Source: Platycnemis pennipes
Lineage: Eukaryota; Arthropoda; Insecta; Odonata; Platycnemididae
DNA length: 64,000 nt
Assembly: GCA_933228895.1 (NCBI GenBank)
Contig: CAKOGI010000039.1
Location: forward strand, 1 to 64,000
Direction: 5' to 3'
Shown here: piece by piece, positions 20,635-32,287 of the stretch
How the letters are laid out: each line of letters opens with the position of its first letter
Position numbering within the stretch: the stretch's first letter is position 1
Notes under the pieces: generated by a model
Seen by the model: the letters and a program-made list of their open reading frames with translations, nothing else
Told to the model about the DNA's origin: nothing
Database searches by the model: none
Translations under genes and position numbers: made by a program

Positions 20635-22215
20635 AAGGCTGTTAAGGTGGCATAGTCTATATGAGGCCTGACAAGAGTAAATAAAGTTTCTTTCTCGTTT
20701 TGCCTAGAACTCTTTTTACGAATACTAATATACAGTATGCATCACTAGATACTTCCCTGATGTGCATCCCCCACGACATGTCTTCAGTGATGGTGACGCC
20801 TAGGTATTTAGTAAACTCAACGTTAGGTACTTATCTTCTTTTCTTTGAGGAAAAAATTATCCCGGGAAAGCTATTCTTTTTCCAAAATCTCACTATCACG
20901 CACTTCCTCAAATTTAATTCTAGCTGTCAGCTAACACACCAATCATCAATCGCATTTAAATGTATAGCTAAGGACGGACTTCCTCTTCATTTCTAATTTC
21001 ATCATTCACTAATGCGTCATCGGAAAAAAGAGGCTTGCTATTTTTAAGTGCTGTAACCATCATGTACGCTGCACTAGAATCTAGCATTTTCATCTTTATT
21101 AGAAAGGAAGGCCTCGTATAAGGTATATGGAACAGGTCGTGAAGGATGTGAAAGAGAGGAATGACGTTAGTATGAAAAGATTGGCCGATTGAAGAATCAA
21201 GTGTAGGGCTGCGTCAAAACAATCCTATGATTGTTGACCGGTGACGATGATTGTGGTGATGATGAATAGGTATCACAAGGACGTGACCATAAGTTTTGAA
21301 ATATTTAAGCTCTAGTATCACGTAATAACAGAAAGATAAAACAATTGCATCAATTGAGTATTCATTCTCCTGCATGGCATATTTAGCAAATACGTCTATA
21401 CCTGCGTCATTGTTAATTCGAATAGAAAATCGGTATAAATGACCAAAAGGGTGCCCGATTTCGACCAATTTTGGCAAATGGTCGTCATACGATGGGGAAT
21501 TGAAAACCCCAAAGCCGTTTTGTGAAACATACCGCTGTTTGCGAGAAATTGCAACGTTGTAAAACTCGAATTTTGAAAAAGGGAAAACACATTTTACGGT
21601 ATATCCTCGAGTGTATTAAAGCTACAGAGGTGCAAAAGACCATTTTTTAAAGGTTTTGAATAAGAAAAAATTATATAACTATAATAAGGGATTATGTTGT
21701 AAAATATGAAAAATTATATTTAGTTTATAACAATTTTAGATTTTGAAATCGATTTTTGGTAGTGTACCTATGCTCTCGATTTTGCTCATTTTCATATTTT
21801 GTAGATACAACCCTCCTATACAGATTAATAAAGTTGGTCAGAGGTAATGTTTCATTTAAGGAAGAAAAAAAATTTGAGTGTAGGCGTGTCGCCCGCCATG
21901 GCCGCGGTGTCAGGCTCACGATAGACCGCACGGTACTCTGGTGTCTTCAGATCGCAACACACTGTCTCTTTCATCTTCTTCTCTCGAAATTCAACCTTAT
22001 ACATACTCTTAAATCCCCTTCACCCGTGCCATTCGCCATTTCCTTCCCGTAGATAGAATACACGAGGATACCGATGATGCCTCACCTCCTCCCATTCCTC
22101 CCACACCCACTCTACAATAAGCAATACGTTTCAAACAATGAACTCAAGATAACTTCTCTTCCTAAAAACTTAGATTAAGTATGTAGATATTTTATACGGG
22201 GCCTTTGCTGAGTAT
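20635..22215 (+). repeat. Segmental duplication SD1, copy 2
   Basis: Collinear with 1022-2640. It includes the shared minus-strand CR1-like relic (20660-21115) and the same downstream non-coding DNA. The two copies differ by scattered substitutions and by indels, such as the region near 22050-22080. Confidence 0.75.
20660..21115 (-). pseudogene. CR1-like RT relic, third family (SD1 copy 2)
   Basis: Same fragment as 1058-1510. The minus strand encodes the palm and thumb region with VEF/VEY..TKYLGVTITEDMSWG, now in more broken frames. It is useful only for dating the duplication. Confidence 0.7.
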
Positions 22216-22379
22216 ATTATTTAATTATCCCGAAATCGACGAGCAGAAGGAGGAGGAGGAGCAGGAGGAGCCCTTATGAATTTTATGCAGCCATTGTCGT
22301 TCTAGCAGATAACCAAAAATCTTGTAGGTACCTATGCCCCCGATCTGGTTGAATTTATTTAAGATTGCCACTAACTAAC

Positions 22380-22500
22380 CATGGTATTGCCCGTAAAGCG
22401 ACAACGGCAAGGTAGAAGCGCGACGATGCCGCAGAGGAAATATCGTCCGCCTTTATCGGGAATCAAACCCGGATCTAGATTTTCGCTTGCTCATCTATAT
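22380..22500 (-). repeat. Possible tRNA-derived SINE remnant
   Basis: The minus strand contains GATCCGGGTTTGATTCCCG (about 22470-22490). It resembles a tRNA T-arm and pol III B box and is preceded by an A-box-like ATGAGCAAGCG. There is no complete cloverleaf, so it is not called a tRNA gene. Confidence 0.35.
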
Positions 22501-22519
22501 CTTACGCCCATTATGAAAT

Positions 22520-23131
22520 TCATCTTTGTCTAAACTCATGAAACTCCGAGTTAGAATATGCACAGCAGACGTAGGATGAAAAGTGGAAAATTCGTTGCAT
22601 AATTTAAAAGAAAAGTTTCAATAACGAATGACAAAAATCTTTCATTGGGCTATTGGTTTCAGTATATGCCGTTCTATGAAATTTCCCTAAAATAAGCCAA
22701 GTCAAAAATACAATATGCTATTCAAACACGGATTATCTATTGAATGTTTAGATATTTTAGAAATGTATAGTGAAATTTAACAGCAACTGTATCAAACAGC
22801 TTTCAAAATATCACAATGCTATGAAAAACAAGGGAAGCACACGGATTTGCATAATATCATTTTTATATTAGTAATACATGGAAACATAATAAGAGAAAAC
22901 AATTCGCATGCTATTGAAATTTTGGAGAACTTTAGCCGGCGTTAGTATTTATAAAAGGATAAGGAACATGAATAAACAAAATCAAGGAAAAATGATGAAA
23001 GAACTTTAAATAAGGTTGAAATCCACACTCTCAGAAGATGAGAAGCTATCAAAGGGAAATTGAATGGTTTATCAATGAGTGTCAGGGTAAGTATTTTTCT
23101 CCCACGTCACCATGAAACTCGTCAACAGCTT
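22520..23131. other. No recognisable feature
   Basis: AT-rich DNA directly downstream of the YqaJ stop codon on the minus strand. It may be 3' flank of that element. Confidence 0.5.
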
Positions 23132-23849
23132 TTAAATGTAATGTAGAATTTCTGGCAAAAGGCTGTCCGTGTAAAATTTTTAAAATTTATCCTCCATATA
23201 TTTTGACCAGAAGTCATAATCTCTGTCAATGGCAAAACTGCCATACATAACTGGCTCCATAAAATAAGGTGGCAGTATTTCTTCTCCGTGATATGGAGTT
23301 GACCTTGGATCTAGTAAAAATAATCACTCTTTACTTTCAGAGCAGCTTCGCCGTCTATAATCTCACAAGATGCTAATTTCTTTTGAGAGACAGCATCCGT
23401 AGGATGCGCATCCCTGCATACGTATGGACATTTCACCTCGACTATTCCATTGACATCTGACAGGACGCCATCTGGCGTAAGAGGTCCTCCTATCGACTAA
23501 ACACCCAATGGGTTAACCTTATTGCCCCTGACTCTCTCGTACTCCGCTATCGCCAATGCCTCACCCGCAATTCCATAGTCGGTGGCTTTATTTCCGCGAA
23601 AAGATGGGTAGAGTAAAGACTGAACAGTCTTCTCCCGAGAGGTTCCTTCTCTTAATTTACAAACTCGAGCAAAGGTAGAGGCGGTTAGCCTTTTTTTCCA
23701 CTAAACGTGCCATGTTAGACAGAGGCGTTGAGTTTTGGTAGATGCTTCCAGTTGTCTTGTTTTCTCCCAGTCTAATTTCAGGGAATTTAGGAAATCATCT
23801 CTCACAGTTAAGTCGATTTCAACCTCCTTCTCGATATTTTGCATCTATA
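23132..23849 (-). pseudogene. YqaJ-type nuclease, C-terminal part of a Mutator-YqaJ transposon protein
   Basis: The minus-strand reading gives KKRLTASTFARVCKLREGTS, then YPSFRGNKATDYGIAGEALA, then GPLTPDGVLSDVNGIVEVKC, then DYFYQIQ-like and QGQLHITEKKYCH, ending LPEILHYI and a stop at 23132. This order is that of the YqaJ / lambda-exonuclease-like fold: RxTAS, G..E..A, PDG with the acidic residue, VEVKCP, and Q.QGQL. One early stop and several shifts make it a pseudogene. It is collinear with the Mutator-like part at 25622-27125 on the same strand; the 1.75 kb between is inserted CR1 DNA. Confidence 0.8.
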
Positions 23850-25598
23850 ATCTACACTATACCCTGCAAGCCACCGCGAGGGTGTGTGGCAGGGGGTGAA
23901 GGTCACCAAGCATGCACTACTGACATGCAAACTAGCAACTATATTGTCTCATGCAACTTGATTGTTAGTATCTATAGTATGTAAGGGGTTAATACATGCA
24001 TCATGCACTACAGAATACTGTAAAATACTTCCCCTACCTATCCCTTTGTTATGCTGCCTATCTCATATAGTACGGGGGAAAAATGCCATTTTGAATCTAT
24101 CGGTACGACAATTTATCTCTCTAATCTTATTTATCTGGTCGAATCTAGCATAATACGCTGGTTTTTTTTAACATGTGCCTAACATCTTCAGTAAAGCTAT
24201 CCGATTGAAATTTCTCTAATAGATTCAATCTGTACTGTAACCTACGCTCTGATAATGATTCCCACCGTAGTTCTTTTATTAATTCTGAAACGCTACTCAA
24301 CCTATCGTAACACCTTTTAACGAACCTAGCAGCTCTACACTGCACACTCTCTAGTTCTCTGATCAAACCTAATTCATTAGGATCCCATACGCTGGCTGCA
24401 TACTCAAGGTGGGGCCTAACTAGTGAAAAATAGCATCGCTCTTTTGTCTTCTCATCTTATTTTCCAAGTACTACTCTTTTTATAAATCCTAGCTTTCTCT
24501 TCGCTCGGCCGCATATTCCCCTTATATTTCCCCACGATAAATCCTTAGTGATTTTACACCTAAATATCTTATGGTTTCAACGTTTTCGATCTTCGTGTTA
24601 CTAATTTTATAGGTACGCTATGTCGAATTATTCCTCCTCCAAAAATTGATAGCTACACACTTTTTAAGGTTAAGTTCTAACTGCCATTTGTCGCACCACT
24701 CTTGAATTGCATCTAAATCAGCTACTTTTCCCTTGTAAGACCCCATTTGGAATATGCTGCCAGTGAATGGGATCCCTACGAAATCGGTCTAAATAACGAA
24801 CTTGAACGTGCGCAGCGAAGATCGGCAAGATTTGTAAAGGGACGGTATGATAACCTTATTATCGTAACCAGTCTATCAAATTAATTAAATTGGGAATAAT
24901 TGTCAGATCGCTGGTTGAAATTTTGACTTAATCTCTTAAATAAATTCCAAGACCATATTTTCAATTATGATGTAAAAAATATTTTGCGGACCCCAACTTA
25001 CTATGGTAGACTGGACCATAATCACAAAATTAGAGCAATTGATTGCCGAACTGACAGATTCAAAATGTCCTTTTTTCCTCGTACTATTAGGGATATGAAT
25101 AACGGTAAATATATCCAGTACGAGTGTAGCAATGGATAACATTGGTAAGCTGCATGTTGGTAAAAGGACTTAAAGCTATCCCAACTAACAGCATGTTTTG
25201 GCATGTATGCTTTGCTATTTTTCTCTTTTTTTAAGTAGCGTAGTTTAGAACAGTACATATACAAGTACTAATATTTGTTATGCATGATATGTAGTGCAAG
25301 TTTGGTGAGAGTTCACCCCCTGCCACACACCTTTATGGTGGCTTGCATGGTATTATGTAGATGTAGATGTAAATCCTTGCTAAGCGATTTCCTGTCCTCT
25401 TCTTTTGATATACCCCTGTACACTACCGCATCGTCTTCAAAAAGTCTAAGCTTACTACAAACTACGGTACCCAAATCGTTTATGTATAAAAGAAATAGAA
25501 GCGGACCTACTACGCTACCCCGGGGAACTCTCGATGTGACTTTGACGGTGTCCGACATGATACCATCATAACCCTCTGCTCTCACCCACTTAAGAATC
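23850..25598 (-). mobile_element. CR1-like family A copy, decayed, split by a B insertion
   Basis: Read on the minus strand, two pieces (25371-25598 and 23850-24727) give the RT from the VTS(R)VPRGSVVGPLL box through FEDDAVV (the F-A-D-D box altered to F-E-D-D) to the C-terminus and the hairpin/tail. They are interrupted at the codons for LDAIQ by a plus-strand family B end. Stops and frameshifts occur throughout. It is 5'-truncated in the RT domain. It lies inside the Mutator-YqaJ pseudogene. Confidence 0.85.
24728..25370 (+). mobile_element. CR1-like family B 3' end inserted in family A copy
   Basis: It starts at the equivalent of LVRPHLEYAASEWDPYEIGL (24735), runs through the degenerate C-terminus and the ~230-bp 3' UTR, and ends in the hairpin and (GTAGAT)2 tail at 25340-25372. 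TAAATC is present at both junctions (about 24722 and 25369), which may be a short target-site duplication. This copy preserves the complete B 3' UTR and so shows what the split B copy at 53343-60216 looked like. Confidence 0.8.
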
Positions 25599-25646
25599 TA
25601 GTAAAAATCTAAATTAAGAATCCCACTTAACAATCTAGTAAAAATC
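25585..25646. repeat. 25-bp tandem direct repeat at insertion edge
   Basis: CCCACTTAAGAATCTAGTAA (25585) and CCCACTTAACAATCTAGTAA (25622) start two 25-bp repeats with one mismatch, at the join between the family A copy and the Mutator-like gene. Confidence 0.7.
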
Positions 25647-27125
25647 CTTTTGTGGGCCATGCAGGCCATAATGCTGGACAGAATGCTCCAATGGACCTTT
25701 AAATTTAATACGTCGCTTTGCTCGCATCTCTGCCTTTTTTCGGAGGCCATTTTGAATTTTTTCGTAAAAATTCCTGGACTCTTGTTTGTGATGCTGCTGT
25801 GTATCAATGCATGAACATCTGGTCCTGCATTGAAGGCTGAAGCGGCCACTTCACACCTAGTTTGATATGAACCCCTCAAAGCGAAATTTACTCTTTTCCC
25901 TCCGACATATTTTTCCACATATGAGTTGAAGGATTCTGCTTGATTGCTGGTTACGTCCAGGATCGAGCTGGGAGTGTGGTTGGCCAGGATTTTATCTGCT
26001 GACATGATATCGTCCCATAACCCGAAGTTCATCAACAGAGGCACACTGTTCTCCTCATCGGACTTTGGTCCACGACAAAAGTACGCCGCACACTTACAAT
26101 GATCCTCGAAAACAAGCCGGGAGCCATTTATAATGTCTGTCTGTAGCTCTGTGGAGTCAGCAGTTTGCTTACTCTTTCTAAATTTTATGGCATAAGTTAC
26201 TGCATTCCTTAACCGATGTAAGTTGTCTCCAATATTTTTCCAAATAGTTACTGGTAAATGGCCTTTCCAGTTATTCGTTTTCCTTACATCTCTGATGCGG
26301 TTGCAGTATTTCGAAGCAAATGGTTTGAGCATTCCACCTTTAGAACAGGAAGGTCTACACCGTATGGAAATACTCTCCTAAGCCTTTGCATGCTGCTGCT
26401 ATCGCCATCGCATGAAAAAATTATTGAATTTAGTGGAGCATACAGATAGTCGTCTGCTTCAAAACTTGACACATACTGGAGTACTTCTTACCTATGAGTC
26501 TGTTATACTTAAAAAAACATTTTAACGCTGTTTTTGAAGCCTTCTACTATGGTATCTGCTTCCATTGCCGTAGAAGAAGCATTCCAGTTCTTAAAACATG
26601 TGTGAGGCCTTGCATTATTCGTAGGGTCTTTTGAACATACTGCAGTACTTATTTCTTACTCCAATAAATGGGACTTTTTTTTAGTTATAAATCCCACAAT
26701 GTATGCCTGAAAATGTGTTTGCATTAATAGCGACCGATTTGGCGTCCATGAACAATATACGTACCACTCCTGACAAAGAGTTATAGTTTGTGCGGTATTA
26801 TCTTTTTTCCCATGATCCGTCACACACCATCGTTATCAAAGGTGTACCATCCTTATCCACTTCCCTTGCTTTGATCGCAAGTTCACTTTCATCCATAGCC
26901 GCTTTCTTCATCTCCTCCCAAGCAACATGATGTATGGCAGGAGCGATGTCGGCTTGCTTATTCAGGAATGCTTGGCTGGCCATGTGCGGTACGTTCAAAA
27001 TTGTACTCATTTACGCCATTTGGGCGTAACCTAGCACTAGATTTGCCAAAATTGCCATAGTAAACTTACCAGCCGTCATCGAAGTATGCTTTCCTATTTC
27101 CACGATGGCCAGAAAGAATTATTCC
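25622..27125 (-). pseudogene. Mutator-like transposase, N-terminal part of a Mutator-YqaJ protein
   Basis: The minus strand reads LVLGYAQMA..MSTILNVPHM, then DKDGTPLITMVCDGSWEKR, then TNYNSLSGV, then CFKNWNASSTAMEADTIVEG, then FSCDGDSSSMQRLRRVFPYG with VECSNHLLRN, and then NVTSNQAESFNS-like text with the alanine-rich end (RCEVAASAFNAG). This fits the invertebrate Mutator-like transposase domain (DGSW, the Cys/His block, DGDSS and CANH). At least four frameshifts or stops separate the segments; 26332-25598 is the longest open piece. The carboxy end continues at 23849-23132 as a YqaJ nuclease, beyond the inserted CR1 DNA. A zinc-binding region may be lost in the 26640-26800 gap. Confidence 0.78.
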
Positions 27126-27718
27126 GGAGGCTCGTCGTCGACCCAACTTGGGGGGGTGGGGGGGGGGGAGGGGTTATCTCCGAAGGTGTAACCTGACACC
27201 GCTCTAGAACCCTCGCGCTCTCTCACAGACCGAACACATCTGGAGTTTCGTAAACAAGAGGGGTGGAACGCCTTAGGGCAGGAGTGGGGGTAGACCGCTT
27301 GAGGAAGAAATCTTCGGTTTGAACATAGGCGCACTACGAGTTTAAAAACGCGAAACATGCTCCACAGCGTCGACTATTATGACCTAGCTATATAAATAGC
27401 ATCAAAAGTTGTTGTTTGAATGTGTAGATGAAGGATCAAGCTTTGAGTAGAGTGGAAGCGGTGGAAGCAAAATCCTCTGTTCGTATTCTAGGCTTCGCAA
27501 ATAGCGACTAAAAAGGGACAAAAATGGAAAGTTTGGCTATTTTTTATAAACTAACAAATAAACCAATAAAAAATCCATTCCACTCACGCAAAAAAAACAA
27601 TTCTTTTGCTACAATGGGAAAATTTTCCAAAATACCAGCTACTACGATAAAGTAGTCGCGTTCATCTTAAGCATCTGCAACGGGCTTTCAAAGGCAGCTA
27701 GGGAGAACCCTTAAACAA
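27126..27718. other. No gene; G-rich tract
   Basis: A run of G residues (about 27150-27176) is the only feature. The frame on the minus strand at 27119-27358 has no recognised motif. Confidence 0.5.
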
Positions 27719-28221
27719 AACGGACTCCAAATCCATCAAGGCCTTTCAAGAACAATGAAGTGTCCGTATTCGGAGTGGCAAGGTGGAGAGGGGCATATTT
27801 TTTCTAGGTACTTGAGAACACAAGGAATGTATTTTCTTGGTAACGTGATCCGCCTGGGACTTGGACCCCTCTGCAGCTGACACTGTATTTCCGCAACCTT
27901 ATGAATCACGAGGGAAGATATCAGTTTTCAACTTCTAGTCGCCCAGAAACTGCTCAAATAACACAGCTAAGTAACTCAGATATTTAATATCCGTGTGACT
28001 GATTTCAGTTGGACGAATGTGATTATCTCTTACTGCTCGTAGCTTACTATTTTCCGGTGGAACTTGCGGGAATTGCGAAATATAAATGATACCATAGTAT
28101 GATATCATTCTTTATGAGTCCTCTCCCCTTTCTATCTGTTCATACTAGAGAGATTCCGTGAAAGTATTTGTGTTTATATCTTTCGGGGATATTTGGAAAA
28201 TATTTTTGTAGGTTTCCTTTA

Positions 28222-28454
28222 AGGCCGCTTTACACGATACAATTTTTTGTACAATTTCTTGTACAAACTCTTGCATGAGGAAATTGTACCGTGTAAAGCG
28301 GCAAATTGTACGAAAACTTGTGCGATTGTCTGAATGACTGAACGGGAAATAGAACGTGTTCTAATTCCATTTAGACAAACATACAATTTCGTTCAGTCTA
28401 TACAAGAGTTTGTACAAGAAATTGTGCAAAAAATTGTATCGTGTAAAGCGGCCT
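28222..28454. mobile_element. MITE with ~50-bp TIRs, TTA target (Harbinger type)
   Basis: The ends AGGCCGCTTTACACGATACA and its reverse complement pair over about 50 bp with one mismatch. TTA flanks both sides (28219-28221 and 28455-28457). The matching site in copy 1 (about 4985) has one TTA. It has no coding capacity. A 3-bp TTA duplication suits PIF/Harbinger mobilisation. Confidence 0.85.
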
Positions 28455-28635
28455 TTATATTAGTGTTATTTAGATTCTTCGATTTATCGGCTAACGTAAT
28501 AGCTCCAATTCTATTCATTTCATACAGCAGCTCATTGGGTACCGGAATGAGCAGTAAGATAAGACTACACGGTAGTGTATGGGGAAGAATCGAATTAAGA
28601 GTATAGGGAATCACTTTTAGGAAGCAGGGGTTTAG

Positions 28636-29163
28636 ATGCAATTCAAGGTGGTGCGACAAAGCGGCAGTTAGAAGTAAACCTAAAAAGTGAGTGGCTATTA
28701 TATTTTGGAAGAGGAATAATTCGTTAGAGCATTCCTAAATCATAGGTAAATGACAACTGAATGCGTTGAATCCATTAGGTACATAGGTGTTCTGAATGAA
28801 TAAGGTTTGATCAGAGAACTAGAATTTGTAGCGAAGACCAGCTAAGTTTGTTATAAGTTGTTACGATAAGTTTAGCAGTGTATCAAATTAATGGATAAGT
28901 TAGATTGGGTTATTACTTCATACGTTAAGTAATTAATACCAATTGAATGTCCTGATGAAATTTTAATAGGATTGATTCAATAAATATGTGAGAAATATTA
29001 AGAAGTCCAGCGTATTTTACTAGATTTGACCCGATAAATAAGATTAGAGAGATATGTAGTCGTAGTTATGGATTTTAATTTTAATTTTTTCAACCCCCTA
29101 TTTTTTACCCCCTACCATATACCCTCGCGGAGGCTGGCAGGGTATCACGTACATGTATATGTT
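28636..29163 (+). pseudogene. Ancient CR1-like 3' end (SD2 copy 2)
   Basis: Counterpart of 6836-7345, beginning AGATGCAATTCAAGGTGGTG and ending in the hairpin region GAGGCTGGCAGGGTATCACG. It shares most of its lesions with the other copy. Confidence 0.75.
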
Positions 29164-30703
29164 GATGAAAAGCTTACTGCTCGCATTGCTCACGGACCTA
29201 ACGGATCAAGGATTTTTACATTCGGTAAAACTAAGGTTATTAATAATGAAATGCTCGAATAAGCGCAAATTCAGAGAAATACGAAAAACCCACCAAGAAT
29301 AATGGTATGGTGAAAAATGAATTTTACTTCAAAAGTCCGTCAAATGAACAGTGAAATGTGTGCTAATAAGCAACCGAACGCATTGCATCTGGTTTAAAAA
29401 GTTTTAATTTGTATAAGCCTATTGAAAAGAAATAACTCCTAACGGAATAAAAAGCATTAATGCATTCGTAAAATATTCTATATGAAGAAAGTTATGACGC
29501 CACAGCCGATGAATTTCAGGCACGCATGTGATCACCACAAGATGCCAAAAAGAACGAATCGCTTTGTCAGGGAGGTGAGAACTAATTCTGGCTTCCTATT
29601 CACCTGTACAATGCATGCGTATGATGCCTTCTGCACCTTCGCACCTACTTGGTTCCCCCTGTTCTGATAACTCTGTAAACTATTACCGTTTTGTGAAGGT
29701 CGGGATTAAATTACACCATTAGTTATGTGTTTCCATTGTAATAAATGGAATATAGCGTTTCGAAATAGAAACTGAGTCAATTATAGCTATAAAAACCCAA
29801 GATAGCAATCTCCCATTTATGGAAATTTTTGAAAGTACTTAATTTCGCGCGTATTTATGATATTCGTCCTTTCTATTGGATTTAAGCGTATGCCTTTAGT
29901 TAGTAACATTTTAAAAATACATAATTATTAATATATTGTTATGATATTTATCAGAAAATCTACGATTCCTGTCATCGGGAATGCTAATGCTGAAGCTAAA
30001 TATGAACCATTTTTATTAGAAAAACTCAACGTATTCATCTTTAATATTTTTGTTTTTATGACTGCAGGAATAAGATTTACTAATTTTGAGAAAAATTCGT
30101 CTGCTAAGCCTTATTTTTACCTTCATTTTTCATGTAAAAGTAACGTACAGAAATTTAAATTACTAAATATTAAAGGGATTAAAGGGCCATCCTATCAAAC
30201 ATTTCTAAACAACATTATTTACTATTCAGGAGCACGTTTATTCCATAGTTGTCCATTTTGGCTCTGGCAATTTCCTTAGAAAATTATCAAAAAACACTAT
30301 TCCTAACTCGTTCGGTGCAAGAGACGTGTCCAGGACCCATAGGAACACGCTAGTACAGCGCTTTCAATGAAGTGAAATTTGGCAACATTGCCGGACGTTA
30401 AAATGATATACCCATAGAGGTCAAAAAACGGAATGGAGTCCAAAAGGATGTTCATATATATAAAATATACGCGGGTTGCCAAAATGATTGGATATGAAAG
30501 GATGCCAGGATGCTAGCTGCACCTAACGAAAACGAGTGCATGTATATCTCATAGGAATACATTTCATTCAAAATACTATCATGTCCTCGGATATAGCATT
30601 CACTCGTACGTTAAGCATACACAGTAAAATATCAATATACATCAGCCGTTCTGGTAGACGCCAAAACGTTGCGCAGTGAAAGGAGGGCAAAATGGTACCG
30701 GGA

Positions 30704-30705
30704 TT

Positions 30706-30763
<58 letters not shown>
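30704..30763. repeat. (TA)n microsatellite
   Basis: About 60 bp of TA repeat with one TG interruption. Frames through it, with IYIYIY runs, are artefacts. Confidence 0.95.
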
Positions 30764-30765
<2 letters not shown>

Positions 30766-30769
30766 AAGA

Positions 30770-32287
30770 AAAAGGAAACGTGTGCCAATAATCCAGGATA
30801 TGGCCAAGAGTGTACTGCATTGGAAATGAAACATTCTCAGTGGGCATACATGAAGGAAGAGAGAAATGGTGGGTCAGATAACATCCACACTGTAGGAAGA
30901 ATTTGGACAGGGAGAAATGACAATTCATTGCAATCTGAATCCAAGTGAAGCCGTTTTATTATTCACCAATTTACAGAACTACACGCTGCATGAGATTGCC
31001 TTTTTCAATCAAGTATACATGTAGCAAAATAATAGGTTTTATTAAACATATAGCAAAATGATAGGTTTTATAATGAACGCACATCCATACGCTATGAAAT
31101 TGAACAATATATAATTGTAAAACCCTGAAATAAAACATGTTAAGTATTTAAAAGTCTTGGCAAAATTGGAATATCGTAATCCTGACTACCAAAAAACTAA
31201 TAAAGAAAAAATGCACAAAACCTACACCATATTTACATATGAAGGACTTCTTCATAGTCACGAAAGATTTAATAAGTGCTGGAGATATCAGTATTAGTAA
31301 TATAATAATTAACCATTGACATGGAATCAGTTAATAAGAAAGGTTCATTTCATCCTGTTATTACAAAGTACTCTGCATTCATAGGTGTCCCCTGCATTCA
31401 AAACCTGCCGAAGTCATCATACGCTGCCACAGTGAGGATTATAGAGGTCACACCTGCAATTAACGAATGAAAATGAATATTTTTTCTAGAAGGAACTGAC
31501 CATAAATCTTATTTGTATATATTGAGGACACATTAAGCAAATGACTGTGCATGAGGGTTGATAATTGTATTGTTAAAGAAACGTTTCACACAAAACGCGG
31601 CAGCAAACGAAAAGGTATAGAAGAGGAAATAAAACAGCAGGCATGAACAACAATAGGACATACACAGCTGTGACATATCATGAGAGCACAATATTACATC
31701 GTACGTGTATATAAATCTCCGAGAGAAAAACCTATGCCCACAGACTAAAAATTCACTTTTAAACGTAACTGTTAAAGCAATTTCTACTGCTTGTATTATA
31801 TGGGTATTGTTGCTGCGTATGCGTAGCTGCTAAGGGTTTCAAATTGACTGCACTCCAGTTAACATGTCCTCATATTTCACGGCAATAATCTTTCACCAAC
31901 AATATATACAAAATGAAAGTATTATCGGGTAAGTTCTTGACATCCATTAGATTTATCAAAAAACGGACCCAGTTTAAATTACGGTAGGCAACATATTAAT
32001 TATTGAAAAGCCAGGGGTACGAACGCGATCTAACAATGTTCTTATAGTAGTAGCATTGAAGCACTTAGTGACATGTAATTTGCGCATGTTTCGTGAAATT
32101 GGCACATGCTGTGTATTGGCTCCCATAATGAAGCGTACTTGTAAATAAACTGTTCCAGAAGCCCCTATTTTACTCTACTAGAGGCCTCTTTTTTTACTGT
32201 ACTAGAAGCCACTATTTTACTCTACTTGCCATAAAGTGAAATTATAATAATTAAATCATAATTTAAATTGAACAATTGAAGCGATGT
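30770..32287. other. No recognisable gene; 3' flank of the ankyrin gene
   Basis: AT-rich, with no domain-bearing frame. It would include the 3' UTR of the minus-strand gene at 32288-34099, but I could not place a convincing polyadenylation site. Confidence 0.5.

Larger units (their letters stand above)
27719..30703 (+). repeat. SD2 copy 2
   Basis: Collinear with 4480-5187, 6834-7586 and 12929-14215. It lacks the foldback and TTAA elements of copy 1 and instead has a private MITE at 28222-28454. It ends in a (TA)n run where copy 1 has the Penelope-like region. Confidence 0.8.

Noticed and set aside
22470..22490. tRNA-like T-arm sequence (also near 37335 and 35195)
   Set aside because: No complete cloverleaf, anticodon arm or acceptor pairing could be found, so it is kept only as a possible SINE remnant.
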